NCBI GenBank assembly: GCA_963801195.1
Contig: CAWDDX010000007.1
Location: 930,001-994,000, forward strand
Length of the DNA: 64,000 nucleotides
Reading direction: 5' to 3'
Origin: SZUA-36 sp963801195
GTDB taxonomy: Bacteria; Pseudomonadota; Gammaproteobacteria; Xanthomonadales; SZUA-36
In this document: piece after piece, positions 9,426 to 20,524 of the stretch
Layout: every line of letters starts with the position of its first letter
Numbering within the stretch: position 1 is the stretch's first letter
Position numbers and translations under genes: made by a program
Notes under the pieces: model-generated
Seen by the model: the letters and a program-made list of their open reading frames with translations, nothing else
The model's database searches: none
What the model was told of the DNA's origin: nothing

Positions 9426-9944
9426 GGCTTTTGATTCACCTTTGCTGATTGTTGTACCTTGACCACCCCTCAGTTTCGAGCTTATTGCCTCGGCTTTGGC
9501 TGACGGCAAACCCGCCGGCGCACCAGCAGTATCCAGTACCTCCTTTCAGGACACGCCGTGAACCGGTCGAAACTTGCAAGATGCTCGAACCCTGGCTTGG
9601 GTCGCCGGTTTGCACGGAATCACTGGTGCGAAGGGTAATCCTCGATCCGGGCTTCAATATGGGTGCGTAGTTGCAGCAATGGAATCGGGCTATGAGCTTC
9701 ATAGGGTTTCCATGTTGAATCAAACTGGAGTTATTGTGGTCTTTAACAATAGCAGCAAAAAGTAGCGGTACCGGGAATAAAAGTGTGATGCCGGATGCCG
9801 GTTTTTCCCGGTTTGTTTCATTTTTTCTCTGCATCTACCGCCACGCAAACTTTTTAATGTAGGATACTCTCTGATTTTGTGGACCGAAGGCGGAATCCCT
9901 GCGCACTGAACAGTGGTAATTGCCGGCAGGTTGAGAGGAAAAAT
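9426..9944. other. Intergenic region with one inverted repeat
   Basis: 519 bases with no convincing gene. An 8-bp inverted repeat, ACCGGGAA at 9770-9777 and TTCCCGGT at 9805-9812, is followed by a T-rich stretch (TTTGTTTCATTTTTT) and may act as a rightward terminator, although it is about 345 bases past orn. Just before the next gene, TAGGATACT near 9861 could hold a -10 element. The short open frames here lack codon bias and known motifs. Confidence 0.35.
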
Positions 9945-11528
9945 ATGGGTGAAAAGCAGTCCGGACTGGGTGCTTATTTCGAAGAACTGAAGCGGCGCAA
10001 GGTCGTGCGTGTCGCCCTTGCCTATATCGTCGGTGCATGGGTGCTGATGCAGATAGCGGATGCCACGTTCGAACCACTCAACCTGCCGCAGTGGTCGATC
10101 CCACTGGTGCTATGGCTATTGGGACTCGGCTTTCCGGTGGCGCTGATCCTCGCCTGGGCACTGGAAGTGACACCCGAGGGTATCCGACGGACAAAAAAAC
10201 GCCGCAAGTCTGCCCGCGCGGACAAGCAAAAGTCCGACATCCAGGAGGAGCACTCCATCGCGGTATTGCCTTTCGTGGATATGAGTCCGGAAAAGGACCA
10301 GGATCACTTCTGTGAGGGCATGGCCGAGGAAATCATCAACTCGCTGGCAAGAATCCAGGGTGTCCAGGTGGCCTCACGGACCGCGTCATTCCAGTTCAAG
10401 GGCACTTCGATGGACATCGACACCATCGGCGAACGGCTGAATGTGAATACCGTTCTGGAAGGCAGCGTGCGCAAGGCCGGGGAACATCTGCGCGTGACAG
10501 CCCAGTTGATCAACGTCGGTGACGGCTACCACATCTGGTCGGAAGGTTTCGACCGGGAACTGAAGGATGTTTTCGGCATTCAGAAAGAGATCGCCGCGAA
10601 CGTTGCCAAGGCGTTCAAGCTTTCCCTGAACCCAAACAGGGAAGAAGCCGTCGAGCAGGAGCCCACGCAAAATATCGAGGCCTATGAATATTACCTGCGC
10701 GGGCGCAGGCACTTTTACCAATTCAGTGACCAGAGCTGGAAACTAGCGCGCGAAGATTTTTCCCACGCCATCGACCTCGACCCCGATTACGCCCTTGCCT
10801 ATGCCGGCCTGGCGGATTGTTTTTCCTTCATCTACATGTATGCAGACAGCGCAGTGTCGGTGCGTCTGCAGGCGGAAACCAACAGCCGCCTGGCCCTTCA
10901 ACTGGCCCCCAACCTGGCCCAGGTCCACGCATCGCGGGGTTTGGCGCTGTCTTACAGTGTTCGGCAGGAAGAGGCCGAAAAAGCCTTTGAGCGGGCTGTG
11001 GAGCTCGACCCGAAGCTTTTCGATGCCTACTACTTCCACGGCCGCCATGCATTTACCAAGGGCAAGTTGGAAAAGGCCGCGCAGCTGTTTGAAAAAGCCA
11101 CCGAGGTGCGTCCCGATGATTACCAGGCCCTGGCCCTGCTGGCGCAGGTGTACCGGGCGCTTGGCCAGGAGGAAAAGCGCAACGATGCCCGGCGGCGCAC
11201 GCTGGAGGTCATTGAAAAGCGCTTGCAGACTACACCGAATGATGCCAGGGCGTTGTGCTTTGGTTCGGTCAACCTGCTCGAGGCCGGCCAGACCGAGAAA
11301 GGCATGGAATGGCTGGAACGAGCCAAGACCAGCCAGGCTGACGACGCCCTGAACCTATATAATGTCGCCTGTGTTTATTCCAACATCGGTCAAGTCGAGA
11401 TGGCGCTCGACTGCCTGGAAAAAAGTGTACGCAAGGGTATGGCAGAGATGGACTGGATGAAAAACGACAGCGATCTCGATAGTTTGCGTGAACATCCCCG
11501 TTTCAAGGCCCTGTTGGCGGCAAAATAG
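9945..11528 (+). CDS. Membrane-anchored TolB-like/TPR protein
   Basis: 527 residues from the ATG at 9945, which has AGAGG about nine bases upstream. The N-terminus, YFEELKRRKVVRVALAYIVG, and two hydrophobic segments (residues 20-75, ending AWALEVTPEGIRR) form the membrane module common in proteins grouped under COG5616. A TolB-N-like domain follows at about 100-225 (HSIAVLPFVDMSPEKDQDHF, LEGSVRKAGEHLRVTAQLIN), then several TPR units (DPDYALAYAGLADCF, AFERAVELDPKLFDAYYFHG). Related proteins often carry an N-terminal adenylate-cyclase or winged-helix domain, which is missing here. It probably acts as a scaffold or sensor; no enzyme site is seen. A related protein with a winged-helix domain lies at 21744. 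Confidence 0.8.
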   Translation: MGEKQSGLGAYFEELKRRKVVRVALAYIVGAWVLMQIADATFEPLNLPQWSIPLVLWLLGLGFPVALILAWALEVTPEGIRRTKKRRKSARADKQKSDIQEEHSIAVLPFVDMSPEKDQDHFCEGMAEEIINSLARIQGVQVASRTASFQFKGTSMDIDTIGERLNVNTVLEGSVRKAGEHLRVTAQLINVGDGYHIWSEGFDRELKDVFGIQKEIAANVAKAFKLSLNPNREEAVEQEPTQNIEAYEYYLRGRRHFYQFSDQSWKLAREDFSHAIDLDPDYALAYAGLADCFSFIYMYADSAVSVRLQAETNSRLALQLAPNLAQVHASRGLALSYSVRQEEAEKAFERAVELDPKLFDAYYFHGRHAFTKGKLEKAAQLFEKATEVRPDDYQALALLAQVYRALGQEEKRNDARRRTLEVIEKRLQTTPNDARALCFGSVNLLEAGQTEKGMEWLERAKTSQADDALNLYNVACVYSNIGQVEMALDCLEKSVRKGMAEMDWMKNDSDLDSLREHPRFKALLAAK

Positions 11529-11565
11529 ACTTTTAACCCAATTTCAATTCCCGGGAAGACCCATC

Positions 11566-12888
11566 ATGAACCAGGCTCGATTTATTTCTATTTGCATCAT
11601 ATCCGCGCAAATTGCACTTTTTACAGGCACTTCTTCCGCTTCGCCGGCACTGGACCAGAACGAAACGGCCATCGTCGACTGGAGTGACGCACACAGCGAG
11701 GAAGCTATCGACCTGCTGGCAAGGCTGGTCAATATCAATAGCGGCACCATGAATCAGCAAGGTGTCAGGGACGTCGGGGCGGTATTGCGCTCAGAACTGG
11801 ATGGGCTCGGTTTTGAAACGCGCTGGGTTGACATGCCGGAGGAAATGGGTCGCGGTGGTCACCTGTTCGGTGAACACGTCGGCGATCGTGGCAAGCGAAT
11901 ACTGCTAATCGGGCATCTCGACACGGTGTTTGAACCGGATGAAGCCTTCCAGACTTTTAGCCGCGAAGGATCAAAGGCAATCGGACCCGGTGTCGAGGAC
12001 ATGAAATCGGGTGACGTCGTGATCATTTACGCACTCAAGGCCCTGCAGGCCGCGGGTGTGTTGGATGGCTCCCAGATAGTGGTCGCCTATACCGGTGACG
12101 AGGAAGAGTCGGGCAAGCCTTTGAGTATTTCGAGAAAGGATCTGATCGAGGCCGGAAAGTGGGCCGATGTCGCGTTGGGCTTCGAAGCGGGCATCGACTA
12201 CGACGGCAAGGAATGGACGACGATAGCGCGCCGCAGTTCGAGTAACTGGTGTCTCGAGGTGACCGGCAAGCAGGCCCACTCGGCCGGAATTTTTAACGAT
12301 CAGACGGGCGCCGGCGCAATATTCGAAGCAGCCAGAATACTCAACGGTTTCTATGAAGAAGTCCGCGGCGAGCAGTACCTGACTTTCAACGCGGGTACCA
12401 TCATGGGTGGTACGGAGGTTACCGGTGACTGTAATACCCCTGAAGGCCGTGTTTTTGGCAAGACCAATATCGTGCCCAATCGCGTGGTGGTGCGCGGCGG
12501 TATGCGGACGATTTCGCAGGAACAACTGGAGCGGGCACGTGAAGCGATGCAGACCGTGGTCGCACGCCACCTGCCGCTGACCGATGCCAGCATCAGTTTT
12601 AACGACAGCTATCCCGCGATGGCGCCGACCGAAGGGAACCGTCAATTGAGCGATATGCTCTCACAGATCAACCAGGATCTCGGACGCGGGGCCATGCCGA
12701 TACTGGACGCGGCCAGGCGTGGTGCGGCGGACATTTCATTTGTGGCGCCCTACACCGATGGTCTTGCCGGCATGGGGGCTTATGGTAAGGGTGGGCATAC
12801 ACCCAACGAGTCACTCGATCTCGATTCTTTGCCGATCGCCATCCAACGGGCCGCGATCATGATTTACCGGCTCAGCCAGGAACGTTAA
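11566..12888 (+). CDS. Exported M20-family metallopeptidase (glutamate carboxypeptidase-like)
   Basis: 440 residues from the ATG at 11566. A signal peptide (hydrophobic residues 6-20, then SSASPALDQN) sends it to the periplasm. The M20 zinc site is visible: LLIGHLDTVF (His and Asp), PGVEDMKSGDVV (bridging Asp region), TGDEEESG (catalytic Glu pair) and a late GKGGHTPNES (final His). GKQAHSAGIF belongs to the dimerisation lid. This matches the M20A glutamate carboxypeptidase / ArgE-DapE group, which removes C-terminal residues from short peptides or folates; the exact substrate is unknown. It starts 37 bases after the TPR gene and may be co-transcribed with it. Confidence 0.88.
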   Translation: MNQARFISICIISAQIALFTGTSSASPALDQNETAIVDWSDAHSEEAIDLLARLVNINSGTMNQQGVRDVGAVLRSELDGLGFETRWVDMPEEMGRGGHLFGEHVGDRGKRILLIGHLDTVFEPDEAFQTFSREGSKAIGPGVEDMKSGDVVIIYALKALQAAGVLDGSQIVVAYTGDEEESGKPLSISRKDLIEAGKWADVALGFEAGIDYDGKEWTTIARRSSSNWCLEVTGKQAHSAGIFNDQTGAGAIFEAARILNGFYEEVRGEQYLTFNAGTIMGGTEVTGDCNTPEGRVFGKTNIVPNRVVVRGGMRTISQEQLERAREAMQTVVARHLPLTDASISFNDSYPAMAPTEGNRQLSDMLSQINQDLGRGAMPILDAARRGAADISFVAPYTDGLAGMGAYGKGGHTPNESLDLDSLPIAIQRAAIMIYRLSQER

Positions 12889-12896
12889 GCAAGCAC

Positions 12897-12944
12897 CCGG
12901 ATGTTCGCCGGCATCCGGTTGACCGCGGCGCGTAAAAGCGCGGT
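12897..12944. terminator. Two hairpins between convergent genes
   Basis: CCGGATG (12897-12903) pairs with CATCCGG (12912-12918), and ACCGCG (12922-12927) pairs with CGCGGT (12939-12944). They fill the gap between the M20 peptidase and the convergent HerA-like gene. There is no strong T-run, so a terminator role is inferred from position. Confidence 0.35.
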
Positions 12945-12945
12945 A

Positions 12946-14433
12946 TTACTTGAGCAACGATCCCAGCACACCGCGCAGGAACTTGCGGCCAGCGGTGCCA
13001 CCCACCGCGCTGCCCAGGCTGCGGGCCATGCTCTTGAAAAAAGCCTCTGACGTACTCTGGCGGTTGCTGCTGCGTGCTTTTGGCTTTTTGGCCCGCTTTT
13101 CACGTTCCGCCTGTGCCAGTTTTTCCTGCTCGGCCTGTTGCCGCTGTTTCAGGCTGGCTGCGATGCGTTCGTTCAATACCTCGTACGCCGAGCGCGGGTC
13201 GAAGGCCTCGGCATAACGCCGCATATTGGGGTCGTTTTCCCTAAGGGCCTTGCGCTCCTCATCCGTTGCCTTGCCCATGCGGGAGTACGGCGGACGTACC
13301 AGCACCCTTTGCACCGGAGCGGGAATACCCTTGTCCCCCAGCGTCGATACCAATGCTTCGCCGACACCCATCTCGGTGATGACCGTGGCGGTGTCCAGAT
13401 CCGGGTTGACGCGGAAGGACTGGGCTGCAACCCTCACGACTTTTTGCTCGCTGGGCGTATAGGCCCGCAAGGCGTGTTGTATGCGATTACCCAGCTGGCC
13501 CAGAACACTGTCGGGAATATCGCCCGGGCTCTGGGTGATAAAGTAGATTCCAACACCCTTGGAGCGGATCAACCTGACCACCTGCTCGATCTTGTTCAAC
13601 AGCGCTTTCGGTGCATCCTTGAACAGCAGGTGTGCTTCGTCGAAGAAGAACACCAGCACCGGTTGCTCCGGGTCGCCGAGTTCGGGCAGGTTCTCGAACA
13701 GTTCGGATACCAGCCACAGCAGGAAGGTCGAGTAGACCCGCTGGCTGCGGACCAGGATGTCTGCAGCGAGGATATTGATGATGCCGCGGCCATCACGGCT
13801 GGTTTGCATGAAATCTTCCAGTTGCAGGGCCGGTTCTCCAAAAAACTGGTCACCGCCTTCCCGTTCGAGCATCAGCAAGCGCCGCAAAATAGCATTGACC
13901 GATGCCGTCGAGACACTGAAACCGACCCCCAGGTCCTTGCCGTTTGCACCGAGGTACTCGAGGGTGGAGCGCAGGTCATTGAGATCGACCAGCAGCATGC
14001 CTTCGTTGTCGGCGAATTCAAACACCAGGGTAAGGATGCTTTCCTGGGTTTCGTTCAGGTCGAGCAGCCGGGATAAGAGTTGTGGCCCCATTTCCGAGAT
14101 GGTGGAGCGCACCGGTGTCCCCTGCTGACCGAATACGTCCCAAAATGCGACCGGGTAGCCGCGCTGGATATAGTTTTCGATACCGATTTTCTGAATGCGT
14201 TCATCGATTTTCGGGTGGGGTTTGCCAGCTTGGCTGATGCCGGATACATCGCCTTTCACATCGGCCAGGAATACCGGTATCCCGAGATCGGAAAAACCTT
14301 CCGCCAGGCACTGTAATGTGACCGTCTTGCCGGTACCCGTCGCCCCGGCCACCAGTCCGTGGCGGTTCGCGTATCTCGGGTTGAGAAAAATTTTCCCGGC
14401 GTCGCTGCCGCCGATAAGAATATCTTCGTTCAT
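12946..14433 (-). CDS. HerA/FtsK-like ATPase, YjgR (DUF853) family
   Basis: 495 residues, matching the DUF853/YjgR family of hexameric HerA-like P-loop ATPases. Walker A is AGATGTGKTVTLQ (about residues 29-41) and Walker B is VLVFFFDEAHLLF (near 255). A sensor-like segment reads GVGIYFITQSPGDIPDSVLG. The C-terminal 60 residues form a charged coiled coil (KQRQQAEQEKLAQAEREKRA) followed by a glycine-rich tail. It is cytoplasmic, with unknown substrate. It is transcribed divergently from the ypfJ-like gene across a 125-bp gap. Confidence 0.9.
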   Translation of the reverse strand: MNEDILIGGSDAGKIFLNPRYANRHGLVAGATGTGKTVTLQCLAEGFSDLGIPVFLADVKGDVSGISQAGKPHPKIDERIQKIGIENYIQRGYPVAFWDVFGQQGTPVRSTISEMGPQLLSRLLDLNETQESILTLVFEFADNEGMLLVDLNDLRSTLEYLGANGKDLGVGFSVSTASVNAILRRLLMLEREGGDQFFGEPALQLEDFMQTSRDGRGIINILAADILVRSQRVYSTFLLWLVSELFENLPELGDPEQPVLVFFFDEAHLLFKDAPKALLNKIEQVVRLIRSKGVGIYFITQSPGDIPDSVLGQLGNRIQHALRAYTPSEQKVVRVAAQSFRVNPDLDTATVITEMGVGEALVSTLGDKGIPAPVQRVLVRPPYSRMGKATDEERKALRENDPNMRRYAEAFDPRSAYEVLNERIAASLKQRQQAEQEKLAQAEREKRAKKPKARSSNRQSTSEAFFKSMARSLGSAVGGTAGRKFLRGVLGSLLK

Positions 14434-14558
14434 ATGTGCATTACCCTGGTGAATACCTCTGATGCGACCAACTTTATCAAATTTGAAATGACGGGGTATA
14501 GCTTAGCAGTTCTGCCGATGGCATTATATTCGGACACCCGGTTTTTTGAGGAAGGCTT

Positions 14559-15458
14559 ATGCGCTGGAAAAGTGGCAGAAAGAGCACCAACGTGGAGGAC
14601 AGGCGCGGGCAAAGCGCCGGATATGGTGGTTCCGGTTCGGGCTTGTTGAACTTTATCCCGATGCTGGTGCGCACAAAAACCGGACGTATCATGCTGCTGA
14701 TCGCGGTGGTGGTATTTTTTGGCAGCCGTATGCTGGGTATCGACCTGCTGCCGCTGATAACCGGCGGAAGCGAAACCACGTCCAGCCAATCGCCGCGTGA
14801 GCTGAGCCCCGCTGAAAAGGAAATGGGAGATTTTGTCGCGGTGGTTTTGGCGGACACCGAGGATACCTGGCAGAATATTTTCCAGCAACGGGGAGCCACC
14901 TATCGCGAACCGACGCTGGTTCTGTTCAGCGGCAATGTCAACTCCGCCTGTGGCATGGCCTCGGCCGCAGTCGGACCGTTTTATTGTCCCGGAGACCAGA
15001 AACTGTACCTCGACCTGTCATTTTTCCAGGACCTCAAGCAGCGCTACGGAGCGCCCGGTGATTTCGCACAGGCGTACGTTATCGCCCACGAGGTTGGTCA
15101 TCATGTTCAAACCCTGATGGGGATCAGCGACGAAGTCCGCCGGGCCGGCCAGGGCAAAAGCAAAGCCGAGGTCAATGCACTGTCGGTTAAACAGGAGTTG
15201 CAGGCCGACTGTTTCGCCGGTGTGTGGGGTCACGCCGCCAACACCGAACGGCAGATACTGGACCCGGGTGACCTTGAAGAAGCGTTGACTGCGGCAACTG
15301 CTATCGGTGATGACCGCCTGCAAAGGGAAGCGGGCAGGGGTGTCGTACCCGACAGTTTCACCCACGGATCTTCGGCGCAGCGTGTCAAGTGGTTCAAACG
15401 CGGATTCGAATCGGGGGATATCGCCAACTGTGATACTTTTTCCGGGATCAGCGAATAA
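14559..15458 (+). CDS. ypfJ: YpfJ-type neutral zinc metallopeptidase
   Basis: 299 residues of the YpfJ/KPN_02809 zinc metallopeptidase family. A polar N-terminus (MRWKSGRKSTNVEDRRG) is followed by one membrane helix near residues 44-60 (GRIMLLIAVVVFFGSRML). The catalytic domain faces the periplasm, with HEVGHHVQTL near residue 176 and a downstream glutamate in VKQELQADCFAGVWGHAA. The substrate is unknown. Confidence 0.92.
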   Translation: MRWKSGRKSTNVEDRRGQSAGYGGSGSGLLNFIPMLVRTKTGRIMLLIAVVVFFGSRMLGIDLLPLITGGSETTSSQSPRELSPAEKEMGDFVAVVLADTEDTWQNIFQQRGATYREPTLVLFSGNVNSACGMASAAVGPFYCPGDQKLYLDLSFFQDLKQRYGAPGDFAQAYVIAHEVGHHVQTLMGISDEVRRAGQGKSKAEVNALSVKQELQADCFAGVWGHAANTERQILDPGDLEEALTAATAIGDDRLQREAGRGVVPDSFTHGSSAQRVKWFKRGFESGDIANCDTFSGISE

Positions 15459-15645
15459 GCCGGCTGAAAAACCGTAGTTCTCCCGCCGGGCTACCTGAGA
15501 TGCGGCGTAAGGGACACCAATGCGGGGAATTTAATGCAAAAAAAACCGCCCTGAATATGCCTAAATTTGCGGGGGGGGGAGGCAATTTCTCAGGCAGCTA
15601 TCAAGAGCGGTGATTAAATAATACACATGCAATTCTGTTTTGAAG

Positions 15646-15659
15646 TTGACACAGGTCAA
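15646..15659 (+). promoter_or_regulatory. FNR/ANR-like box TTGACacagGTCAA
   Basis: Symmetrical TTGAC-N4-GTCAA, within a GTTGAC/GTCAAC palindrome. It matches the CRP/FNR-family half-site TTGAT at four of five bases on each side. The nearest -10-like hexamer, AACAAT at 15683-15688, puts the centre near -42.5. It could drive the DUF481 gene at 15903 or a short leader RNA. Confidence 0.45.
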
Positions 15660-15750
15660 CTGGACTGACTTTTCCTAAGATGAACAATCAGGAGTGCTTC
15701 GGACGCAAACAATTCGTTTCCATGTCCGCATATTTTCGGCGGTGTCTGCG

Positions 15751-15779
15751 CCAGGCGCCCTGGCATGAAGGGTGCCTGG
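15751..15779 (+). terminator. Strong stem-loop in the DUF481 leader
   Basis: CCAGGCGCCCT (15751-15761) pairs with AGGGTGCCTGG (15769-15779), 11 bp with one G-T pair and a short loop, followed by a weakly T-rich TTCATTTACC. It could be an attenuator or the end of a short RNA that starts near 15694 downstream of the FNR-like box. Confidence 0.4.
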
Positions 15780-15902
15780 CTTCATTTACCTGACTTGTCA
15801 AACCGCGATCTGGGATAATGCAGACCTCACTTTTTGAGCCAGGATCATTCGGCTGTGCGGATTTTGACAAACGCAGTTGAATGCCATGCAGGAGTTTGAC
15901 GG

Positions 15903-16946
15903 ATGGACAAGAAAGCGAAGCCCGGACCGACCCCAAGGGTTCTACTGTTATTGCTTATCGTATTGTTTTGCCAGTCCGCCTGGGCTGATAAGACCGATAT
16001 CGTTTATCTCAAAAACGGCGACAGGATCACCGGTGAAGTCAAGTCCCTGACGCGGGGCAAGCTCGCATTTTCAACCGACCACATGGGTACGGTGTATATC
16101 GAATGGGAGGATATTCTGCAAATTACCAGTTCGACCGGGCAAGCCGTGGAATTGACCAACGGACAACGTTACTACGGTACCCTCACCAAGCCGGCGAACG
16201 ACAACGTGTTGACAGTTTCCACGCCGACGGGACCGGCCAATGTGGACGTTGTGGATGTTTTTGCAATGTATCCGGTGGAGGCCAATTTCTGGGACCGGCT
16301 CGATCTCAGCGTGGATTTCGGTCTGAGTTGGGACAAGGGCAGTGAAGTCGGTAAATACAACCTGGGTCTGGACGCGGTCTACCGGCGCACAAAATCGATC
16401 AGCAAGGTGTCATTCAGCACGGAAATCACGACCCAGAATACGGCGACCGACACGCAGCGCTCCGAATTGAGCGGCCTGCACAACGTCTTCAAGCCCGACA
16501 AGAGATTCCTCAGCTATTTCGCCAACCTCGAGAGTAATGATCAACTGGGTATCGACCTGAGGGCGCTTGCCGGAGCAGGTTATGGCTGGGTGCCGGTTCG
16601 CTCGCAGAGAAACTGGTTTTCGTTTGCCCTCGGGGCGGATGTCAACCGCGAAATCCCAAATGAAGGCGACAGTCAAACCAATCTTGAAGGGGTGGGCTGG
16701 CTGACCTATGAGTACTATAAATTCAACACGCCGGAACGCAGTTTCAAAACCAATTTTATTATTTTTCCGAGTATTACGGACTGGGGCAGGTGGCGGGCCA
16801 GTCTCAATGCGGATTTCAGGTTTGAAATCGTCAATGACCTCTACTGGAAACTGGATTTCTACAGCACCTATGACAACCAGCCGATCTCGCCTGAAGCAGC
16901 AACCAGTGACTATGGTGTGACCACGTCGGTTGGTTACAAGTTTTAG
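15903..16946 (+). CDS. DUF481 outer-membrane beta-barrel protein
   Basis: 347 residues. A signal peptide (hydrophobic LLLLLIVLFCQSAWA, residues 14-28, cleaved before DKTD) is followed by an N-terminal segment with two short repeats, IVYLKNGDRITGEVKSL and AVELTNGQRYYGTLTKP. From about residue 125 the alternating aromatic pattern of a DUF481 barrel runs to the C-terminal VTTSVGYKF, whose terminal Phe is a typical outer-membrane insertion signal. Function is unknown. ATG at 15903 follows GGAG closely (TGCAGGAGTTTGACGG). Confidence 0.88.
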   Translation: MDKKAKPGPTPRVLLLLLIVLFCQSAWADKTDIVYLKNGDRITGEVKSLTRGKLAFSTDHMGTVYIEWEDILQITSSTGQAVELTNGQRYYGTLTKPANDNVLTVSTPTGPANVDVVDVFAMYPVEANFWDRLDLSVDFGLSWDKGSEVGKYNLGLDAVYRRTKSISKVSFSTEITTQNTATDTQRSELSGLHNVFKPDKRFLSYFANLESNDQLGIDLRALAGAGYGWVPVRSQRNWFSFALGADVNREIPNEGDSQTNLEGVGWLTYEYYKFNTPERSFKTNFIIFPSITDWGRWRASLNADFRFEIVNDLYWKLDFYSTYDNQPISPEAATSDYGVTTSVGYKF

Positions 16947-17066
16947 GGCAGGGGTCGCGTTTCTGCGCCGTGTCTGTCACATTGAACCGCGCTCCCCGTG
17001 TATTTGTGGATGTGAAGCCGGCAGTCCCGGTACTATACTGCTGTCGAGCAAAGGAGTGATGTTGTT

Positions 17067-17684
17067 ATGATAAAACTGAATCGATTTTATGCCCTGCTGT
17101 TTTGCACGCTCGTCAACCTGGTATACATTGCCGTTGCAAGCGCCGGCGATGTCGCGGCGAATCCTGATCTCCCAAAGGGCAAGCAGACCAGCCTGGGTCT
17201 CTACCTGACGGCGGGGGAGGCCTACGACAAGTGGCAGGCAGATCCTGATATCAAGATATTGGACGTTCGCACCCTCGAGGAATACCTGTTTGTCGGTCAC
17301 GCGCCAATGGCCTGGAATATCCCATTGATGGTTCAGACCCATGAATGGGATGCCGAAAAAGGCCGTTTTATGATGCAGGCAAACCCGGATTTCCTGGCGG
17401 AGGTGAAGGAAGTGGCCGGACCGGCTGACACCATCATGGTCATGTGCCGTTCCGGGGGGCGCAGCGCGAAGGCGGTCAACCAACTGGCCGGGGCGGGTTA
17501 CACAAATGTTTACTCGATCACCGACGGCATGGAGGGCGATGCGATTGACGATCCCCTGAGTGTATTCAACGGCCAGCGTCTCCGGAACGGCTGGAAAAAT
17601 TCCGGCCTGCCCTGGACCTACGAGCCTGACCCCGAAAGGATCATGGCGACGGGTGCCCGGCCAGTTGCAGCGGATAAAGAGTAA
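17067..17684 (+). CDS. Exported rhodanese-domain protein
   Basis: 205 residues with a signal peptide (residues 1-26, ending ASAGD). One rhodanese domain: KILDVRTLEEYLFVGHAPMA near residues 68-87 and the active-site loop VMCRSGGRSAKA with the catalytic Cys near residue 131. Rhodaneses carry persulfide sulfur and pass it to acceptors such as cyanide; the physiological acceptor is unknown. A periplasmic location is inferred from the signal peptide. Confidence 0.9.
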   Translation: MIKLNRFYALLFCTLVNLVYIAVASAGDVAANPDLPKGKQTSLGLYLTAGEAYDKWQADPDIKILDVRTLEEYLFVGHAPMAWNIPLMVQTHEWDAEKGRFMMQANPDFLAEVKEVAGPADTIMVMCRSGGRSAKAVNQLAGAGYTNVYSITDGMEGDAIDDPLSVFNGQRLRNGWKNSGLPWTYEPDPERIMATGARPVAADKE

Positions 17685-17837
17685 GACAGCGGTATTTTGT
17701 TTCATCACTGGAGCATGTCCGCCCGCGAGCAGGCGCGCTTTTTGGCAATGCGGATATGCGTCCGGGAAAAACTGTCGCTCGGGAACTTTATAAACGGTCG
17801 TGTACTTTAACCTGCATTCGACCGTCCCGGCAAGATC

Positions 17838-17867
17838 GACTGGTGCTATGTCCGGGTTATGTCCGGG

Positions 17868-17880
<13 letters not shown>
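17838..17880. repeat. Fragment of the TTA(A/G)CCCGGACAT repeat family
   Basis: ACTGGTGCTATGTCCGGGTT followed by ATGTCCGGGTTAGCCCGG repeats the ATGTCCGGGTTA end sequence seen at 57915-57933 and 48037-48060, here partly doubled. Read on the minus strand, the TAA of CTAACCCGGACAT is the stop codon of the YgiQ-type gene. Confidence 0.6.
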
Positions 17881-20105
<2,225 letters not shown>

Positions 20106-20339
20106 TTAAATGGGCCTTGTGACCTTTCCCCAATGGTTGAACCGGTTTTGGCGGGGAGCATCAATCATAGCAGGCAGCCTGCTTCGCGAATACCTCCCTG
20201 AGCGGAACGTCACGCGCTGCACGCGGATTTACAACTGTAGCCCTCTGTTGACTGTGGCTACATCAAAGACTTGTTCGGCTGCCCCTTTTTCGTGCTCCAT
20301 GGGTCAGGTATTTTGGACTTTGCCGCGGGAGAAAGCCGG

Positions 20340-20420
20340 TTAGCCCGGACATTGCACCAGCCGGACCCGGTCCTATCCCGGCCCTTGCTGGTCCAGCCAC
20401 GCCTGCTAAGCTGGCTTGAT
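20340..20420. repeat. Partial copy of the TTAGCCCGGACATTGCACCAG element
   Basis: TTAGCCCGGACATTGCACCA at 20340 begins the copy. Then comes GTCCTATCCCGGCCCTTGCT and TGGTCCAGCCACGCCT, shared with the element at 57625-57933. The opposite end is not present. The surrounding 20106-20524 interval has no supported gene. Confidence 0.6.
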
Positions 20421-20435
20421 TGACATCTAAAACAG

Positions 20436-20475
20436 AAAAAAAGCCGGATACACTTTAAGGTAAAGGTATCCGGCC
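20436..20475 (-). terminator. Rho-independent terminator of the beta-propeller gene
   Basis: GCCGGATAC (20444-20452) pairs with GTATCCGGC (20467-20475). On the minus strand the stem is followed by a run of seven T, lying about 50 bases after the stop of the gene ending at 20525. Confidence 0.85.
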
Positions 20476-20524
20476 TGCGTCTTTCATCCTGGTATCTTGC
20501 TTGCTATCTTGAGCGATCCAGAGT

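Larger units (their letters stand above)
15459..15902. other. Intergenic region with homopolymer runs, FNR-like box and hairpin
   Basis: 444 bases without a convincing gene. It contains A8 at 15538-15545 and G9 at 15571-15579, an FNR-like palindrome at 15646-15659 and a stem-loop at 15751-15779, listed separately. Leader sequence of the DUF481 gene probably begins here. Confidence 0.5.

Noticed and set aside
9449..9834. Several open frames between orn and the TPR gene
   Set aside because: Overlapping frames on both strands with no motif, no start signal and no bias; treated as intergenic.
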